This document shows, in pieces, positions 24,720 to 34,920 of a stretch of 64,000 nt of DNA. The notes under the pieces are model-generated. The model had not been told where the DNA came from. It did not search any database and worked only from the letters and a program-made list of their open reading frames with translations. A program made the position numbers and the translations under genes. This DNA is from Nannocystis exedens (GTDB lineage Bacteria > Myxococcota_A > Polyangia > Nannocystales > Nannocystaceae): positions 310,001 through 374,000 of the forward strand of contig NZ_NETK01000002.1 in the NCBI RefSeq assembly GCF_002343915.1, read 5' to 3'. Numbering within the stretch: the first letter of the stretch is position 1; each line of letters starts with the position of its first letter.

Positions 24720-25994
24720 TCAGGCGCGGCGGCGGGTGGCGGCCGGCTTGGCGTCGCCGGCGCTCTCGCGCGCCTGCGCGGGCGCGGGCTTGGCGTCGGG
24801 GAGCTTGGCCTGGAGGTCCTTCATGAGGTCACCCAGGCTGCCGAGGCCCTTGCCGCCGCCGGCGCCCTTCTTCGCCTCCTTGGCGAAGGTCTTGAAGGCG
24901 GAGCGCTCCTCGGCGGCGGCGACGCCCTGGATGCTGAAGCGGAGCTTGCCCTCGCCGCCGCCGCGGCCGAGGACGACCACCTCGACGTCCTTGCCGACCG
25001 GGAAGGCGCGCTTGGGGTCGGCGTTGGGCGGGAGGCCGAGCTCGCTGGTCGGGACGAGGCCGCGACCGATCTCGGTGTCGACGAACACGCCGAAGTTGGT
25101 GACCTGGCCGACCTTGCCCTGCAGCACCTGCTCGGCGGCGGCGCTGGCGGAGGGCTCGGTCGACTGATCGGCCGACTTCATCGACAGGCTGATCTTGAGG
25201 TCGGTGGGGCTGGTGCCGCGCGGCTCGACCGCCAGGACGCGGACCTTCACGGTCTCGCCGATCTTGATCACGTCGGCGATCTGGTCGACGCGGCCGTGGC
25301 CGAGCTCGGAGATGTGGATCATGCCCTCGATGCCGCCGAGGTCGACGAAGGCGCCGTAGGGCTGGATGGTCTGGACGATGCCCTCGAGCTCGGCGCCGAC
25401 GACCAGGCGCTCGCGCACCGCCTTGGCCTGGTTCTCGCGCTCGTCCTTGAGGACGGCCTTGCGCGAGACGATGACCGAGCGGCCGCCGTCGCGGATCTCG
25501 ATGACCTTGAAGAACTGCTTGGTGCCGACGAAGCGCTCGAGGTCCTGGGCGAAGCCGAGGTCGACCTGCGAGGCGGGGCAGAAGGCGCGCACGCTGCCGA
25601 GCTCGACCTCGAGGCCGGCCTTGACCGCCTTGGTGACGGTCGCCTCGACGGGCACGCCGCTCTCGAGCGCGAGCTCCAGCGCCTGCGTGTCGATGCCGCC
25701 CTTGCCGATGGCGACCACGAGCTGGATGCCGTCGCCCGACACGGAGGAGACGGTGGCCCGCAGCTTGTCGCCGACCTTGACCTTGAGGTTGCCGTCCTTG
25801 TCGAGGAGCTGGGCGCGGTCGATCCGCCCCTCGCTCTTGGCGCCGATGTCGAGGAACACGCTGTCGGCGCCGATCTCGACCACCGGACCCTCGACGAGCT
25901 GTCCGGGGCGCACGCGCTTGCTCAGCCTGGCGCGCGTCTGCGCACCCTGGGCTTCAAACATCGCGGCGAAGTCTTCATCTTGCTGCTGGGCCAT
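24720..25994 (-). CDS. S1 RNA-binding domain protein (ribosomal protein S1-like)
   Basis: A 424-residue protein built of about four S1 (OB-fold) repeats. The first starts near QLVEGPVVEIGADSVFLDIG and the second near ESGVPVEATVTKAVKAGLEV. The third reads ELEGIVQTIQPYGAFVDLGG and continues IEGMIHISELGHGRV, and the fourth is VLQGKVGQVTNFGVFVDTE. The third and fourth are the best conserved. The C-terminal 60 residues are Lys/Ala-rich and disordered. It is shorter than canonical six-repeat rpsA, so it may be the S1 of this lineage or a paralogue binding mRNA. ATG 25994 is chosen because the upstream extension is basic and unlike the family. Confidence 0.9.
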   Translation of the reverse strand: MAQQQDEDFAAMFEAQGAQTRARLSKRVRPGQLVEGPVVEIGADSVFLDIGAKSEGRIDRAQLLDKDGNLKVKVGDKLRATVSSVSGDGIQLVVAIGKGGIDTQALELALESGVPVEATVTKAVKAGLEVELGSVRAFCPASQVDLGFAQDLERFVGTKQFFKVIEIRDGGRSVIVSRKAVLKDERENQAKAVRERLVVGAELEGIVQTIQPYGAFVDLGGIEGMIHISELGHGRVDQIADVIKIGETVKVRVLAVEPRGTSPTDLKISLSMKSADQSTEPSASAAAEQVLQGKVGQVTNFGVFVDTEIGRGLVPTSELGLPPNADPKRAFPVGKDVEVVVLGRGGGEGKLRFSIQGVAAAEERSAFKTFAKEAKKGAGGGKGLGSLGDLMKDLQAKLPDAKPAPAQARESAGDAKPAATRRRA

Positions 25995-26084
25995 GGGGGG
26001 CCAAGCTTGGCAAAGCCGACCCCGCGGGACAAGGGCCCGGGCCTCACAAGACGGCGGCTTCGGGGCGCGCGGTGAGCCACGCAC

Positions 26085-27551
<1,467 letters not shown>

Positions 27552-27673
27552 TCGTCGACTGGCTCGGGAGTGTATCGTCTTGGCGGCCACGCCACCATCG
27601 GCGCGGAGCCGAGGTTCAATTTCGCGTATCCGGCCGAATCTCCGCCGGTGGGGGCGAGCGGCTGCGCCGCCAC

Positions 27674-28672
27674 TCAGAGGCCGTGGAAGCTGACGAACGG
27701 GTCGGCCGGGCTGCTCTGGCCGGCCTTGAGGTCGAGGTGCAGGTGATTGGCGTGTGCCCGGTCGTGATCCGGTGTAAGCAGGGTGTGTACGAGCCCGCCC
27801 TCGGTGGCGACGCAGACCAGGCCGAGGAGGAGCTCCGAGGCCGGGGCCCCGCGCGGCGGCGAGGCTCCGGGTCCGCTCTCTCGCGGCCCCGGGCAGCGCC
27901 GCAGCGTCCGCCGCGGATAGTGGTCCTCGACGGTGGCGGCCGCGTCACTGCCACGTCGCAGGGCGTAAAGATCGAGCGCGAGGCCGAGGTTGTGCTGACT
28001 CTTCGGCTTCTGCTGCACGATCTTGCCCCGGCGCAGGGCGGAAAAGTACTGCACCTCGGTGATGCCCCGGTCGTGCAGCCACTCGGCCAGCGGCACCACG
28101 GCGGCGACGAGGCGACAGTCCCAAATTGCGTGGGCGTCGCGCTCGAGATCCGTCGTCCACGGGATCGTGAAGGCGACCCCCGCGATCGGGCCGCGCAGGC
28201 GCACGGGGATCGCGACCTCGGGCGCCTCGTCGCGGTCGAGGACGACGAACTCGACCTCGCGCTCGCGCAGGTAGTCGTGGCAGCGCGCGGCGTTCATCGC
28301 CATCAGCGCGGTCGCGTCAGGGCCGGCGGGGCTCGCCGCGGGCGTCCACACGGGCGTCGGCGCGCGCGCCGGCTCGGGGCGCGCCTGCGTAGCCGGCCGC
28401 GCACTCGGACGCGCGGCCGTCGGCCGCGGTTGCGTCTGTCCCTGAGGACCTGTCTCCTTGCACCTGGCGCTTGCGACCTGTACCAGAGCGCGGTTGCCGG
28501 CGTAGCCGCTCGGGCAGTCGGGCGGGCGGACCGCCGGCAGGCGCCAGCGCGGGGCGTTCGACCAGCCGAGCCGCCCGCTGCCGGCGGCGTCGGCGTTCGT
28601 GGGCACCAGCAGGGCGACGAGCAGCGCGACCCGCAGGGTGGTCGTGAAGGCGCTTCTGTGTGCCGATGTCAT
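27674..28672 (-). CDS. Extensin-like (LAS-type) peptidase domain protein, exported
   Basis: A 332-residue protein with a signal peptide (LRVALLVALLVPTNADA), a Pro/Ala/Arg-rich linker (roughly residues 85-125) and a C-terminal extensin-like domain. That domain has MNAARCHDYLRE, FTIPWTTDLE, QHNLGLALDLYAL (His and Asp of a VanY/MepA-like zinc site) and DHDRAHANHLHLDLK (HxH-type ligand). It probably cleaves or binds peptidoglycan peptides in the periplasm. ATG 28672 gives a proper signal; the frame extends to 28711 but would cross a terminator-like hairpin. A CTGTCC-CTGA-GGACCTGTCT element encodes part of the linker at about 28438. Confidence 0.86.
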   Translation of the reverse strand: MTSAHRSAFTTTLRVALLVALLVPTNADAAGSGRLGWSNAPRWRLPAVRPPDCPSGYAGNRALVQVASARCKETGPQGQTQPRPTAARPSARPATQARPEPARAPTPVWTPAASPAGPDATALMAMNAARCHDYLREREVEFVVLDRDEAPEVAIPVRLRGPIAGVAFTIPWTTDLERDAHAIWDCRLVAAVVPLAEWLHDRGITEVQYFSALRRGKIVQQKPKSQHNLGLALDLYALRRGSDAAATVEDHYPRRTLRRCPGPRESGPGASPPRGAPASELLLGLVCVATEGGLVHTLLTPDHDRAHANHLHLDLKAGQSSPADPFVSFHGL

Positions 28673-28709
28673 ACCTGGCGCGATTGTGAGGCAAGCCGCG
28701 ACCTCAAGC

Positions 28710-28744
28710 AAAAAAAACCCGGCCCGGGGCTACGAGGTCGGGCC
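28710..28744 (-). terminator. Hairpin plus T8 on the minus strand between divergent genes
   Basis: On the minus strand GGCCCG (28744-28739) can pair with CGGGCC (28726-28721) across a 12-nt loop, followed by GGG and eight T (28717-28710). This is a credible Rho-independent terminator or attenuator 38 bp upstream of the extensin-like gene. It would stop minus-strand RNA starting near icmF or attenuate the leader. Confidence 0.55.
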
Positions 28745-28774
28745 TAAGCTGACCGCCGAGGTCGCCCGGAAGCC

Positions 28775-31700
28775 ATGGCCAGCGTCGATCCAAAGCAAGA
28801 GACCCCTGTAAACCCGGTTGCAAATGGAGAAAATGGGCGCTACGTCGCGCGCCACAAGATCCGCGTGGTGACGGCCGCCGCCCTGTTCGACGGCCACGAC
28901 GCCGCGATCGGGGTGATGCGGCGAGTGCTGCAGGCGGGCGGCGCGGAGGTGATCCATCTCGGGCACAACCGCGGCGCCGAGGAGGTCGTCGACGCGGCGA
29001 TTCAGGAGGACGCCCAGGCGATCGCGGTCAGCTCCTATCAGGGCGGCCACATCGAATACTTCAAGTACATGGTCGACCTCCTGCGCGAAAAGGGGGCCGG
29101 GCACATCACCGTGTGGGGCGGCGGCGGCGGCGTCATCGTCCCGCGGGAGATCGAGGAGCTGCACGCGTACGGGGTGCGGCGCATCTTCAGCCCGGAAGAC
29201 GGGCGGCGCTACGGGCTCACGGGGATGATCGACATGATCCTCGCGGGCGCCGACTTCGCGACCACGCCGGCCGACCCGCTGGCCGAGCTCGCGGCGCTGC
29301 GCGAGCCGGGGGCGCTGACGGCGGCCGATCACAAGAGTCGGCTGGCGCGGCTGATGACGGCGGTCGAGGCCGCGGTCGCGGCGGGCGGCGAGCAGCCGCT
29401 GCTGGCGGCGGTGCGCGCCGACGCGGGCGAGAAGCGGGCGCCGGTGCTCGGCATCACCGGCACCGGCGGCGCCGGCAAGTCGTCGCTGACCGACGAGCTG
29501 CTGGCGCGCCTGCTGCGAGACCACGCCGATCGGCGGATCGCGGTCGTCTCGGTCGATCCGACGCGGCGGCGCACCGGCGGCGCGCTGCTCGGCGACCGCA
29601 TCCGCATGAACGCGCTGCGCGACCCGCGAGTGATGATGCGCAGCCTGGCGACCCGCGCCGCCGGGGTCGAGCTGTCGCGCGCGACCGACGACATCGTCCG
29701 CCTGCTGCAGCGCGTCGGTTACGACCTGGTGATCGTCGAGACGTCGGGCATCGGCCAGGGCGACGCCGAAGTGACGCGAATCGCCGACCTCTGCCTTTAC
29801 GTGATGACCGCGGAGTACGGCGCGCCCAGTCAGCTCGAGAAGATCGAGATGCTCGACGCGGCGCAATTCATCGCGGTCAACAAGTTCGAGCACAAGGGCA
29901 GCAAGGACGCGCTCCGCGACGTCCGCAAGCAGGTCCGGCGCAACCGCGAGATCCCGTATTCGGTGCCCGACGACAAGCTGCCGGTGTTCGGCACCGTCGC
30001 CAGTCGATTCTTCGATCGCGGCGTCAACGGGCTGTACGCGGCGCTGTGCGCGGCGCTCAGCGAGCGGCGGCCGGACGCGCCGTGGGTGTGCTCGATCCCG
30101 GCGGAGCAGCGCGCGGTCGTGTCCGACATCAGTGATTTGATCCCGTCGGAGCGCCAACATTACCTGGCGGAGATCGTGCGGCAGGTCCGCGGATACAAGG
30201 CGCGGGTCAAGCGGCAGGTCCAGCTCGCGCGCGAGATCGGGGCGCTGGCGACGGCGCAGCGGCTGCTCGCCGACGAGGCCGACGCGTCGACGTTCGCGCG
30301 CAAGATCGAGGAGCTGCGCGGGCAGCTCGACTCCGACACGCGGCGGGCGCTCGACGAGCTGCCCAAGCTGTTCGCGGCCTATCGCGAGCCGGAGTTCGTG
30401 GTGAAGATCCGGCAGTCGACCGTCCGCTATCCGACCCAGGTGCAGACGCTGTCGGGCACGGTGCAGCCGCGCGTGGCGGTGCCCCGCGACGACGAGCCGG
30501 GGGCGCTGGTGCGGTTCGCGTTGCTCGAGAACCTGCCGGGCTACTTCCCGTTCACCGGCGGCGTGTTCCCGTTCAAGCGCGAGGGCGAGGATCCGAAGCG
30601 GATGTTCGCCGGCGAGGGCGGGCCGGCCCGCACCAACGAGCGCTTCCATTACCTGTCGGCGGGCGAGCCGGCCAAGCGGCTGTCGACCGCGTTCGACTCG
30701 GTGACGCTGTACGGCTGGGACCCCGACGAGCGGCCGGACGTGTTCGGCAAGATCGGCGAGAGCGGTGTCAGCATCTGCACGCTCGACGACGCCAAGCTGC
30801 TGTATCGCGGCTTCGACCTGTGCGATCCGGCGACCTCGGTCAGCATGACGATCAACGGGCCGGCGCCGATCCTGCTCGCGTTCTACATGAACACCGCGAT
30901 CGATCAGCAGGTCGAGCGCGAGGAGGCGAAGCTCGGGCGCGCGGTCACCGAGGAGGAGCGGGCGGCGATCGCCGATCGCACGCTGCAGGTCGTGCGCGGC
31001 ACGGTGCAGGCCGACATCCTCAAGGAGGACCAGGCTCAGAACACCTGCATCTTCTCGATCGAGTTCGCGCTGCGGATGATGGGAGACATCCAGCAGTACT
31101 TCATTCAGAAGAAGGTGCGGAACTACTACTCGGTGTCGATCAGCGGCTATCACATCGCCGAGGCGGGGGCGAACCCGATCACCCAGCTCGCGTTCACGCT
31201 GGCCAACGGGTTCACGTTCGTCGAGTACTACCGGGCCCGCGGCCTCGCCGTCGACGACTTCGCGCCGAACCTGAGCTTCTTCTTCTCGAACGGCCTCGAC
31301 AGCGAGTACACGGTGATCGGCCGGGTCGCGCGCCGGATCTGGGCCATCGCCATGCGCGATCTGTACGGCGCCGACGCGCGCAGCCAGAAGCTGAAATATC
31401 ACATCCAGACGTCCGGCCGTTCGCTGCACGCGATGGAGATCGACTTCAACGACATCCGCACCACGCTGCAAGCGCTGTTCGCCTACTACGATCACTGCAA
31501 TAGCCTGCACACCAACGCGTACGACGAGGCGATCACGACGCCGACCGAGGCGAGCGTGCGGCGGGCGATGGCCATCCAGCTCATCATCACCCGCGAGCAG
31601 GGCCTGGCGAAGACCGAGAACGTGCTGCAGGGCAGCTATATCGTCGAAGAGCTGACCGAACTGGTGGAGGAGGCGGTGCTCGCCGAATTCCTCCGACTCG

Positions 31701-32101
31701 ACGAGCGCGGCGGAGTGCTCGGGGCGATGGAGCGGCAATACCAGCGAGGGAAGATCCAGGACGAGAGCCTGCTCTATGAACAGCGCAAACATTCGGGCGA
31801 TCTCCCGATCATCGGAGTGAACACCTTCATCAACCCCAACCGGACCGGTGACGAGGAGGCTGCCGGCCTCAACCTGACCCGCGCGAGCCACGCCGAGAAG
31901 ACGGCGCAGATCGACCGTTTGCGGGCGTTTCAGGCCCGTCACGCGGAGGCGGCACCCGCGGCGCTCGAGCGGCTGCGGCAAGTCGCGTTGTCGGGTGGCA
32001 ACACTTTCGCTGCGCTTATGGAGACGGCACGAGTCTGCAGTTTGGGACAGATCTCCAGGGCGTTGTTCGAGGTCGGCGGCGAGTATCGTCGCTCGATGTG
32101 A
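28775..32101 (+). CDS. icmF: Fused isobutyryl-CoA mutase (IcmF)
   Basis: A 1108-residue adenosylcobalamin enzyme in the characteristic IcmF order. First is a B12-binding domain (DGHD at 39-42, His as cobalt ligand, with SSYQGGH and GGGGVIVP). A MeaB-like G-protein chaperone follows (GITGTGGAGKSS at about 226-236, VSVDPTRRRTGGALLGDRIR, VETSGIGQGD, NKFEHKG). Last is the mutase TIM barrel (SVSMTINGPAPILLAFYMN, NTCIFSIEFALRMMGD, YYSVSISGYHIAEAG). It interconverts isobutyryl- and n-butyryl-CoA, and possibly related acyl-CoAs, in branched-chain acid metabolism. Methylmalonyl-CoA mutase is excluded by the fused GTPase. The 3' end (TTGGGACAGATCTCCAGG) contains a motif-like stretch of rare codons. Confidence 0.97.
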   Translation: MASVDPKQETPVNPVANGENGRYVARHKIRVVTAAALFDGHDAAIGVMRRVLQAGGAEVIHLGHNRGAEEVVDAAIQEDAQAIAVSSYQGGHIEYFKYMVDLLREKGAGHITVWGGGGGVIVPREIEELHAYGVRRIFSPEDGRRYGLTGMIDMILAGADFATTPADPLAELAALREPGALTAADHKSRLARLMTAVEAAVAAGGEQPLLAAVRADAGEKRAPVLGITGTGGAGKSSLTDELLARLLRDHADRRIAVVSVDPTRRRTGGALLGDRIRMNALRDPRVMMRSLATRAAGVELSRATDDIVRLLQRVGYDLVIVETSGIGQGDAEVTRIADLCLYVMTAEYGAPSQLEKIEMLDAAQFIAVNKFEHKGSKDALRDVRKQVRRNREIPYSVPDDKLPVFGTVASRFFDRGVNGLYAALCAALSERRPDAPWVCSIPAEQRAVVSDISDLIPSERQHYLAEIVRQVRGYKARVKRQVQLAREIGALATAQRLLADEADASTFARKIEELRGQLDSDTRRALDELPKLFAAYREPEFVVKIRQSTVRYPTQVQTLSGTVQPRVAVPRDDEPGALVRFALLENLPGYFPFTGGVFPFKREGEDPKRMFAGEGGPARTNERFHYLSAGEPAKRLSTAFDSVTLYGWDPDERPDVFGKIGESGVSICTLDDAKLLYRGFDLCDPATSVSMTINGPAPILLAFYMNTAIDQQVEREEAKLGRAVTEEERAAIADRTLQVVRGTVQADILKEDQAQNTCIFSIEFALRMMGDIQQYFIQKKVRNYYSVSISGYHIAEAGANPITQLAFTLANGFTFVEYYRARGLAVDDFAPNLSFFFSNGLDSEYTVIGRVARRIWAIAMRDLYGADARSQKLKYHIQTSGRSLHAMEIDFNDIRTTLQALFAYYDHCNSLHTNAYDEAITTPTEASVRRAMAIQLIITREQGLAKTENVLQGSYIVEELTELVEEAVLAEFLRLDERGGVLGAMERQYQRGKIQDESLLYEQRKHSGDLPIIGVNTFINPNRTGDEEAAGLNLTRASHAEKTAQIDRLRAFQARHAEAAPAALERLRQVALSGGNTFAALMETARVCSLGQISRALFEVGGEYRRSM

Positions 32102-32180
32102 GGACTGAGGATGCAGGTCAGGTGGGATGAAATTGCCTGTGAGTGTGCAAATAGATTCCATCGTGTCCAAAGTCTTGTGC

Positions 32181-32186
32181 TAGCCT
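32181..32186 (+). promoter_or_regulatory. -10-like hexamer TAGCCT, 7 nt before ATG 32194
   Basis: TAGCCT is followed by AGAGGCC and the ATG. AGAGG may double as a weak ribosome site, but the spacing matches the probable leaderless starts at 17753 and 19663. Confidence 0.45.
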
Positions 32187-32193
32187 AGAGGCC

Positions 32194-32748
32194 ATGTCCA
32201 AGTACGACGTGTCCCTGGTGTCCGCGGTCGAAGGCCGTAAGCGTCAGATCCTCGTGGATCTGCTGCGCCAGAACGCCGAGCTGACGCTCGGCGAACTGCA
32301 TCAATTGTCGAAGGGTGAGCTGGGCAAGCTCCTCAGCTCGATCACCGTCCAGGATCTCTTGAACCCCGAGGGCGCCGCCCGCGAGCCCGCGATCGTGGCA
32401 CCGCGTGCCGGTCGCCCGGGGCGGCCCGGCCGCAAGCCGGTGGCGAAAGCGCCCGCCGAGACCCGCCCCGCCAAGGAGTCCGCCGCGGCGCCCGCCAAGG
32501 CCGGCAAGGGCGCCAAGGCTGAGCCCGCTGCCGAGGTGAACACCCGCACCCCGGCGGGCCGCGAGGCGTTCGACAAGAGCGTGTTCGAGGCGCTCAAGGC
32601 GATCGGCGGTCCCGCCGGTGCCGGGGAGATCCAGCGTCGCGTCGGTGGCACCAACATGCAGGTCCGTTCGGCGGTCAACCGCCTGATCGAGGCCGGCCAG
32701 GTCACCTGGACGGGCAAGGCTCGCGGCACCCGTTACCGCGTGGCCTGA
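32194..32748 (+). CDS. DNA-binding protein with AT-hook-like linker and winged-helix C-terminus
   Basis: A 184-residue protein in three parts. A helical N-terminal domain (residues 1-60) contains RKRQILVDLLRQNAELTLGE. A basic Pro/Ala/Lys linker contains GRPGRPGRKP, an AT-hook-like core. The C-terminal winged-helix-like domain reads VFEALKAIGGPAGAGEIQRR and continues VGGTNMQVRSAVNRL. It looks like an abundant chromatin-associated or regulatory protein. AT-hook proteins are known in myxobacteria (CarD, for example), but this is not CarD. It stands alone downstream of icmF. Confidence 0.85.
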   Translation: MSKYDVSLVSAVEGRKRQILVDLLRQNAELTLGELHQLSKGELGKLLSSITVQDLLNPEGAAREPAIVAPRAGRPGRPGRKPVAKAPAETRPAKESAAAPAKAGKGAKAEPAAEVNTRTPAGREAFDKSVFEALKAIGGPAGAGEIQRRVGGTNMQVRSAVNRLIEAGQVTWTGKARGTRYRVA

Positions 32749-32869
32749 GCACAACGGACCTTCGCCGCTGGAGCCGGTCGCACTGTCGCCTCGTGGCGGC
32801 GCGCGATCGGCTTCGTCGCGACCGGCGTTGCGCAGACAGTTGCACACGCCCTCCGGCCCGCGGTTGCGC

Positions 32870-32875
32870 TACGCT
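32870..32875 (+). promoter_or_regulatory. -10-like hexamer TACGCT, 6 nt before GTG 32882
   Basis: TACGCT, then GCCGTT, then GTG. The spacing predicts transcription starting at the start codon and helps choose GTG 32882 for the lipoprotein gene. Confidence 0.45.
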
Positions 32876-32881
32876 GCCGTT

Positions 32882-33802
32882 GTGGGACGCCTGATCCGTA
32901 CCTCGGTCCAACTGTCCACCCTCGCTGGAATCGTCGCCCTGGCGGCCGGCTGTTCGCGTGACCCCAAGGGCACCACCGCGGGCGTCGACACGACCACGAC
33001 GACGTCGCCGGGGAGCACCGGCGAGACCGACACGTCGGCGGGCACGACCCCGACCGGCACGACGACGTCGACCTCCGAGCCCCCGCCGACCACGACGATG
33101 GCGATCGCCGATATGGGCAGTGTGGGCGGGCAGTGCAACCTGTTCTTGCAAGACTGCCCGGCCGACCAGAAGTGCACGGCGTGGAACGAGGACGGCGGTC
33201 CGTTCCCCAACGGCACCCGCTGCGTCCCGGTCGACCTCAACCCCGCGCTGCCGGGCGAGGACTGCGTGGTGCCCGGCAAGTTCGGCGACGGCATCGACAA
33301 CTGCGCCAAGGGCTCGCTTTGCCTCGACCTCGAGAACACCGGCAAGGCGACCTGCGTCGCCTACTGCACCGGCAGCATGGACGCGCCGCAGTGCCCCAAG
33401 CCGGAGGACCGCTGCGCGTTCCTGTTCGAGCCGACGGTGCCGGTCTGCTTCAGCAAGTGCGACCCGCTCCTGCAAGACTGCAGCCCCGGCGAGACGTGCG
33501 TGCCCAACGAGGCGGCCCTCGGCGCGCCGCACTTCGTCTGCATGCCGCGCGTGTTCCCCGACCTCGGGAAGTACGGCGATTCGTGCTACGCGCTCTCGGG
33601 CTGCGATCCGGGCAACCTGTGCATCTTCGGCGAGAACCTGCCGAGCTGCAAAACCCCGTACTGCTGCTCGGTGTGGTGCGACCTCGAATCTCCGGACAGC
33701 TGCCTCGAGTACGACGAGACGCTGAGCTGCGTGCCGTGGTTCGAGGAGGGCTCGGCGACGCCCGGCTACGAGACCGTCGGCATCTGCGGCATCATGCAGT
33801 AG
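32882..33802 (+). CDS. Cys-rich surface lipoprotein
   Basis: A 306-residue lipoprotein with signal QLSTLAGIVALAAGC, a Thr/Ser-rich linker (TTTTTSPGSTGETDTSAGTT) and a long Cys-rich domain. Repeated CxxxxQDC and GETCVPNEAA modules are present (LFLQDCPADQKC, LLQDCSPGETC, SGCDPGNLC). The repeats resemble the Cys-rich modules common in secreted myxobacterial proteins and would be disulfide-bonded outside the cytoplasm. It is likely outer-membrane or cell-surface. There is no enzymatic signature. It is convergent with the PI-PLC-like gene, 4 bp away. Confidence 0.88.
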   Translation: MGRLIRTSVQLSTLAGIVALAAGCSRDPKGTTAGVDTTTTTSPGSTGETDTSAGTTPTGTTTSTSEPPPTTTMAIADMGSVGGQCNLFLQDCPADQKCTAWNEDGGPFPNGTRCVPVDLNPALPGEDCVVPGKFGDGIDNCAKGSLCLDLENTGKATCVAYCTGSMDAPQCPKPEDRCAFLFEPTVPVCFSKCDPLLQDCSPGETCVPNEAALGAPHFVCMPRVFPDLGKYGDSCYALSGCDPGNLCIFGENLPSCKTPYCCSVWCDLESPDSCLEYDETLSCVPWFEEGSATPGYETVGICGIMQ

Positions 33803-33806
33803 CGCG

Positions 33807-34901
33807 TCACAGCGCCTCGATCGCCGCCGGCGTGCAGTCCGGCGGCGCCGTCACCGGGTTGCAGCGCGACGGCGTGCCGCCCGGGATGGCGAACACGTAG
33901 TCGTACTTGTCGCCCTTCGGCGGCGGATAATCGGTGCTGATGAAGTGCGCCCCGCTGGCCAGGGCCGCCTCGCCGCGCGACGTGTCGCCGGCGCTGGGTT
34001 CGACGTTGTCGGCGTCGGCGCGCGTGCGGACGAGGTGGCCGGCCGCCACCGCGGCCTCGATCCGCGCCGCGTCGCCGACCGGGTCGTTGAGCGAGTGGAC
34101 GGCCGCGAACGGCAGCGTCAGGTCGCCGAATGCGTCGGGGAAGAGCAAGCGCCCGGCCGTCGAGGTGCCGCCGTCGGTGTAGGCCTCGCGCCACTTGCCG
34201 CCGTCGTGCAGCACCAGCAGCAGCTTGCCGCGCGCGTCGTCGATCGCCGGCCAACCGCCCGCAGCCACGCCGTCGCGCAGGTTGGCGGCGCTGCCCTGGA
34301 CGTCGTCGGGCAAGACCAGCCGGTCCGCGGGCCACACCGACAGGACCTGGGATTCGAGGGTCGCCAGCAGCTCCTGCGCGCCGGGCGGATCGAACGCGCT
34401 CTTGATCTCGAGCATGACGTACAGCGGGTGATGCATGAGATGTCCGTCCGACCATGTCTTCAAGACCATCAAGCAGTCGACCAGGGTGGCGCAGGTCGAG
34501 GAGGTGTCGAGCAGATCGATGTGATGGACGGCGATGGGCTCGCCGGCGCCGCCGAACCACAGGTCGAGCTCGAACTTGCGGACGCCCTGCTCCTCGAGCT
34601 GCTGGTCGAGCGGCAGGTGGGTGTAGTCCCACTCCTTGACGAGCGTGCCGGGCGACAGGTGATAGCTGTTGTGGGTCCCGAGCGCCTGCAGCTGGTGGAG
34701 CCGCAGGCGACCGTCGGGCGCGCCGCTGGTGGTCGGCACGCCGTCGGAGGCGCTCGTGGCGGCGTCGCCGGTGGTGCTGCCGGAGATACCGGTGGTGCCG
34801 GTGGTCTCGACGGTGGTGGGCGCGTCGTCGGTGGTGGCGGCGGGCGCACTGCAAGCGGCGAGCGTCCACGCGAAACAGCACGGCGGCACGAGGCGCGTCA
34901 T
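33807..34901 (-). CDS. PI-PLC-like phosphodiesterase lipoprotein
   Basis: A 364-residue lipoprotein (signal PPCCFAWTLAACS; Cys17 lipidated) with a Thr-rich linker and a TIM-barrel PLC-like phosphodiesterase domain. It shows LGTHNSYH (catalytic His77), KFELDLWF (E111, D113 metal ligands), AVHHIDLLD (second His), YVMLEIKS and a late LLLVLHDGG/STDYP. The type is the Ca2+-dependent PI-specific PLC family of bacteria and fungi. The substrate is presumably a phosphoinositide or other glycerophosphodiester outside the cell. A GTCC-GTCC-GACCATGTCT element falls inside the gene at about 34441-34458. Confidence 0.9.
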   Translation of the reverse strand: MTRLVPPCCFAWTLAACSAPAATTDDAPTTVETTGTTGISGSTTGDAATSASDGVPTTSGAPDGRLRLHQLQALGTHNSYHLSPGTLVKEWDYTHLPLDQQLEEQGVRKFELDLWFGGAGEPIAVHHIDLLDTSSTCATLVDCLMVLKTWSDGHLMHHPLYVMLEIKSAFDPPGAQELLATLESQVLSVWPADRLVLPDDVQGSAANLRDGVAAGGWPAIDDARGKLLLVLHDGGKWREAYTDGGTSTAGRLLFPDAFGDLTLPFAAVHSLNDPVGDAARIEAAVAAGHLVRTRADADNVEPSAGDTSRGEAALASGAHFISTDYPPPKGDKYDYVFAIPGGTPSRCNPVTAPPDCTPAAIEAL

Positions 34902-34920
34902 GCCGCCGAGCGTACCGACG

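Noticed and set aside
24097..25167. 356-codon plus-strand frame across the repeat gap into the S1 gene
   Set aside because: It begins in tandem repeats and ends antisense to the S1-domain gene; no protein-like composition.
28730..32170. 1146-codon minus-strand frame opposite icmF
   Set aside because: Composition is Arg/Leu/His/Asp-rich with no domain motif, and it is fully antisense to a gene with all IcmF signatures.
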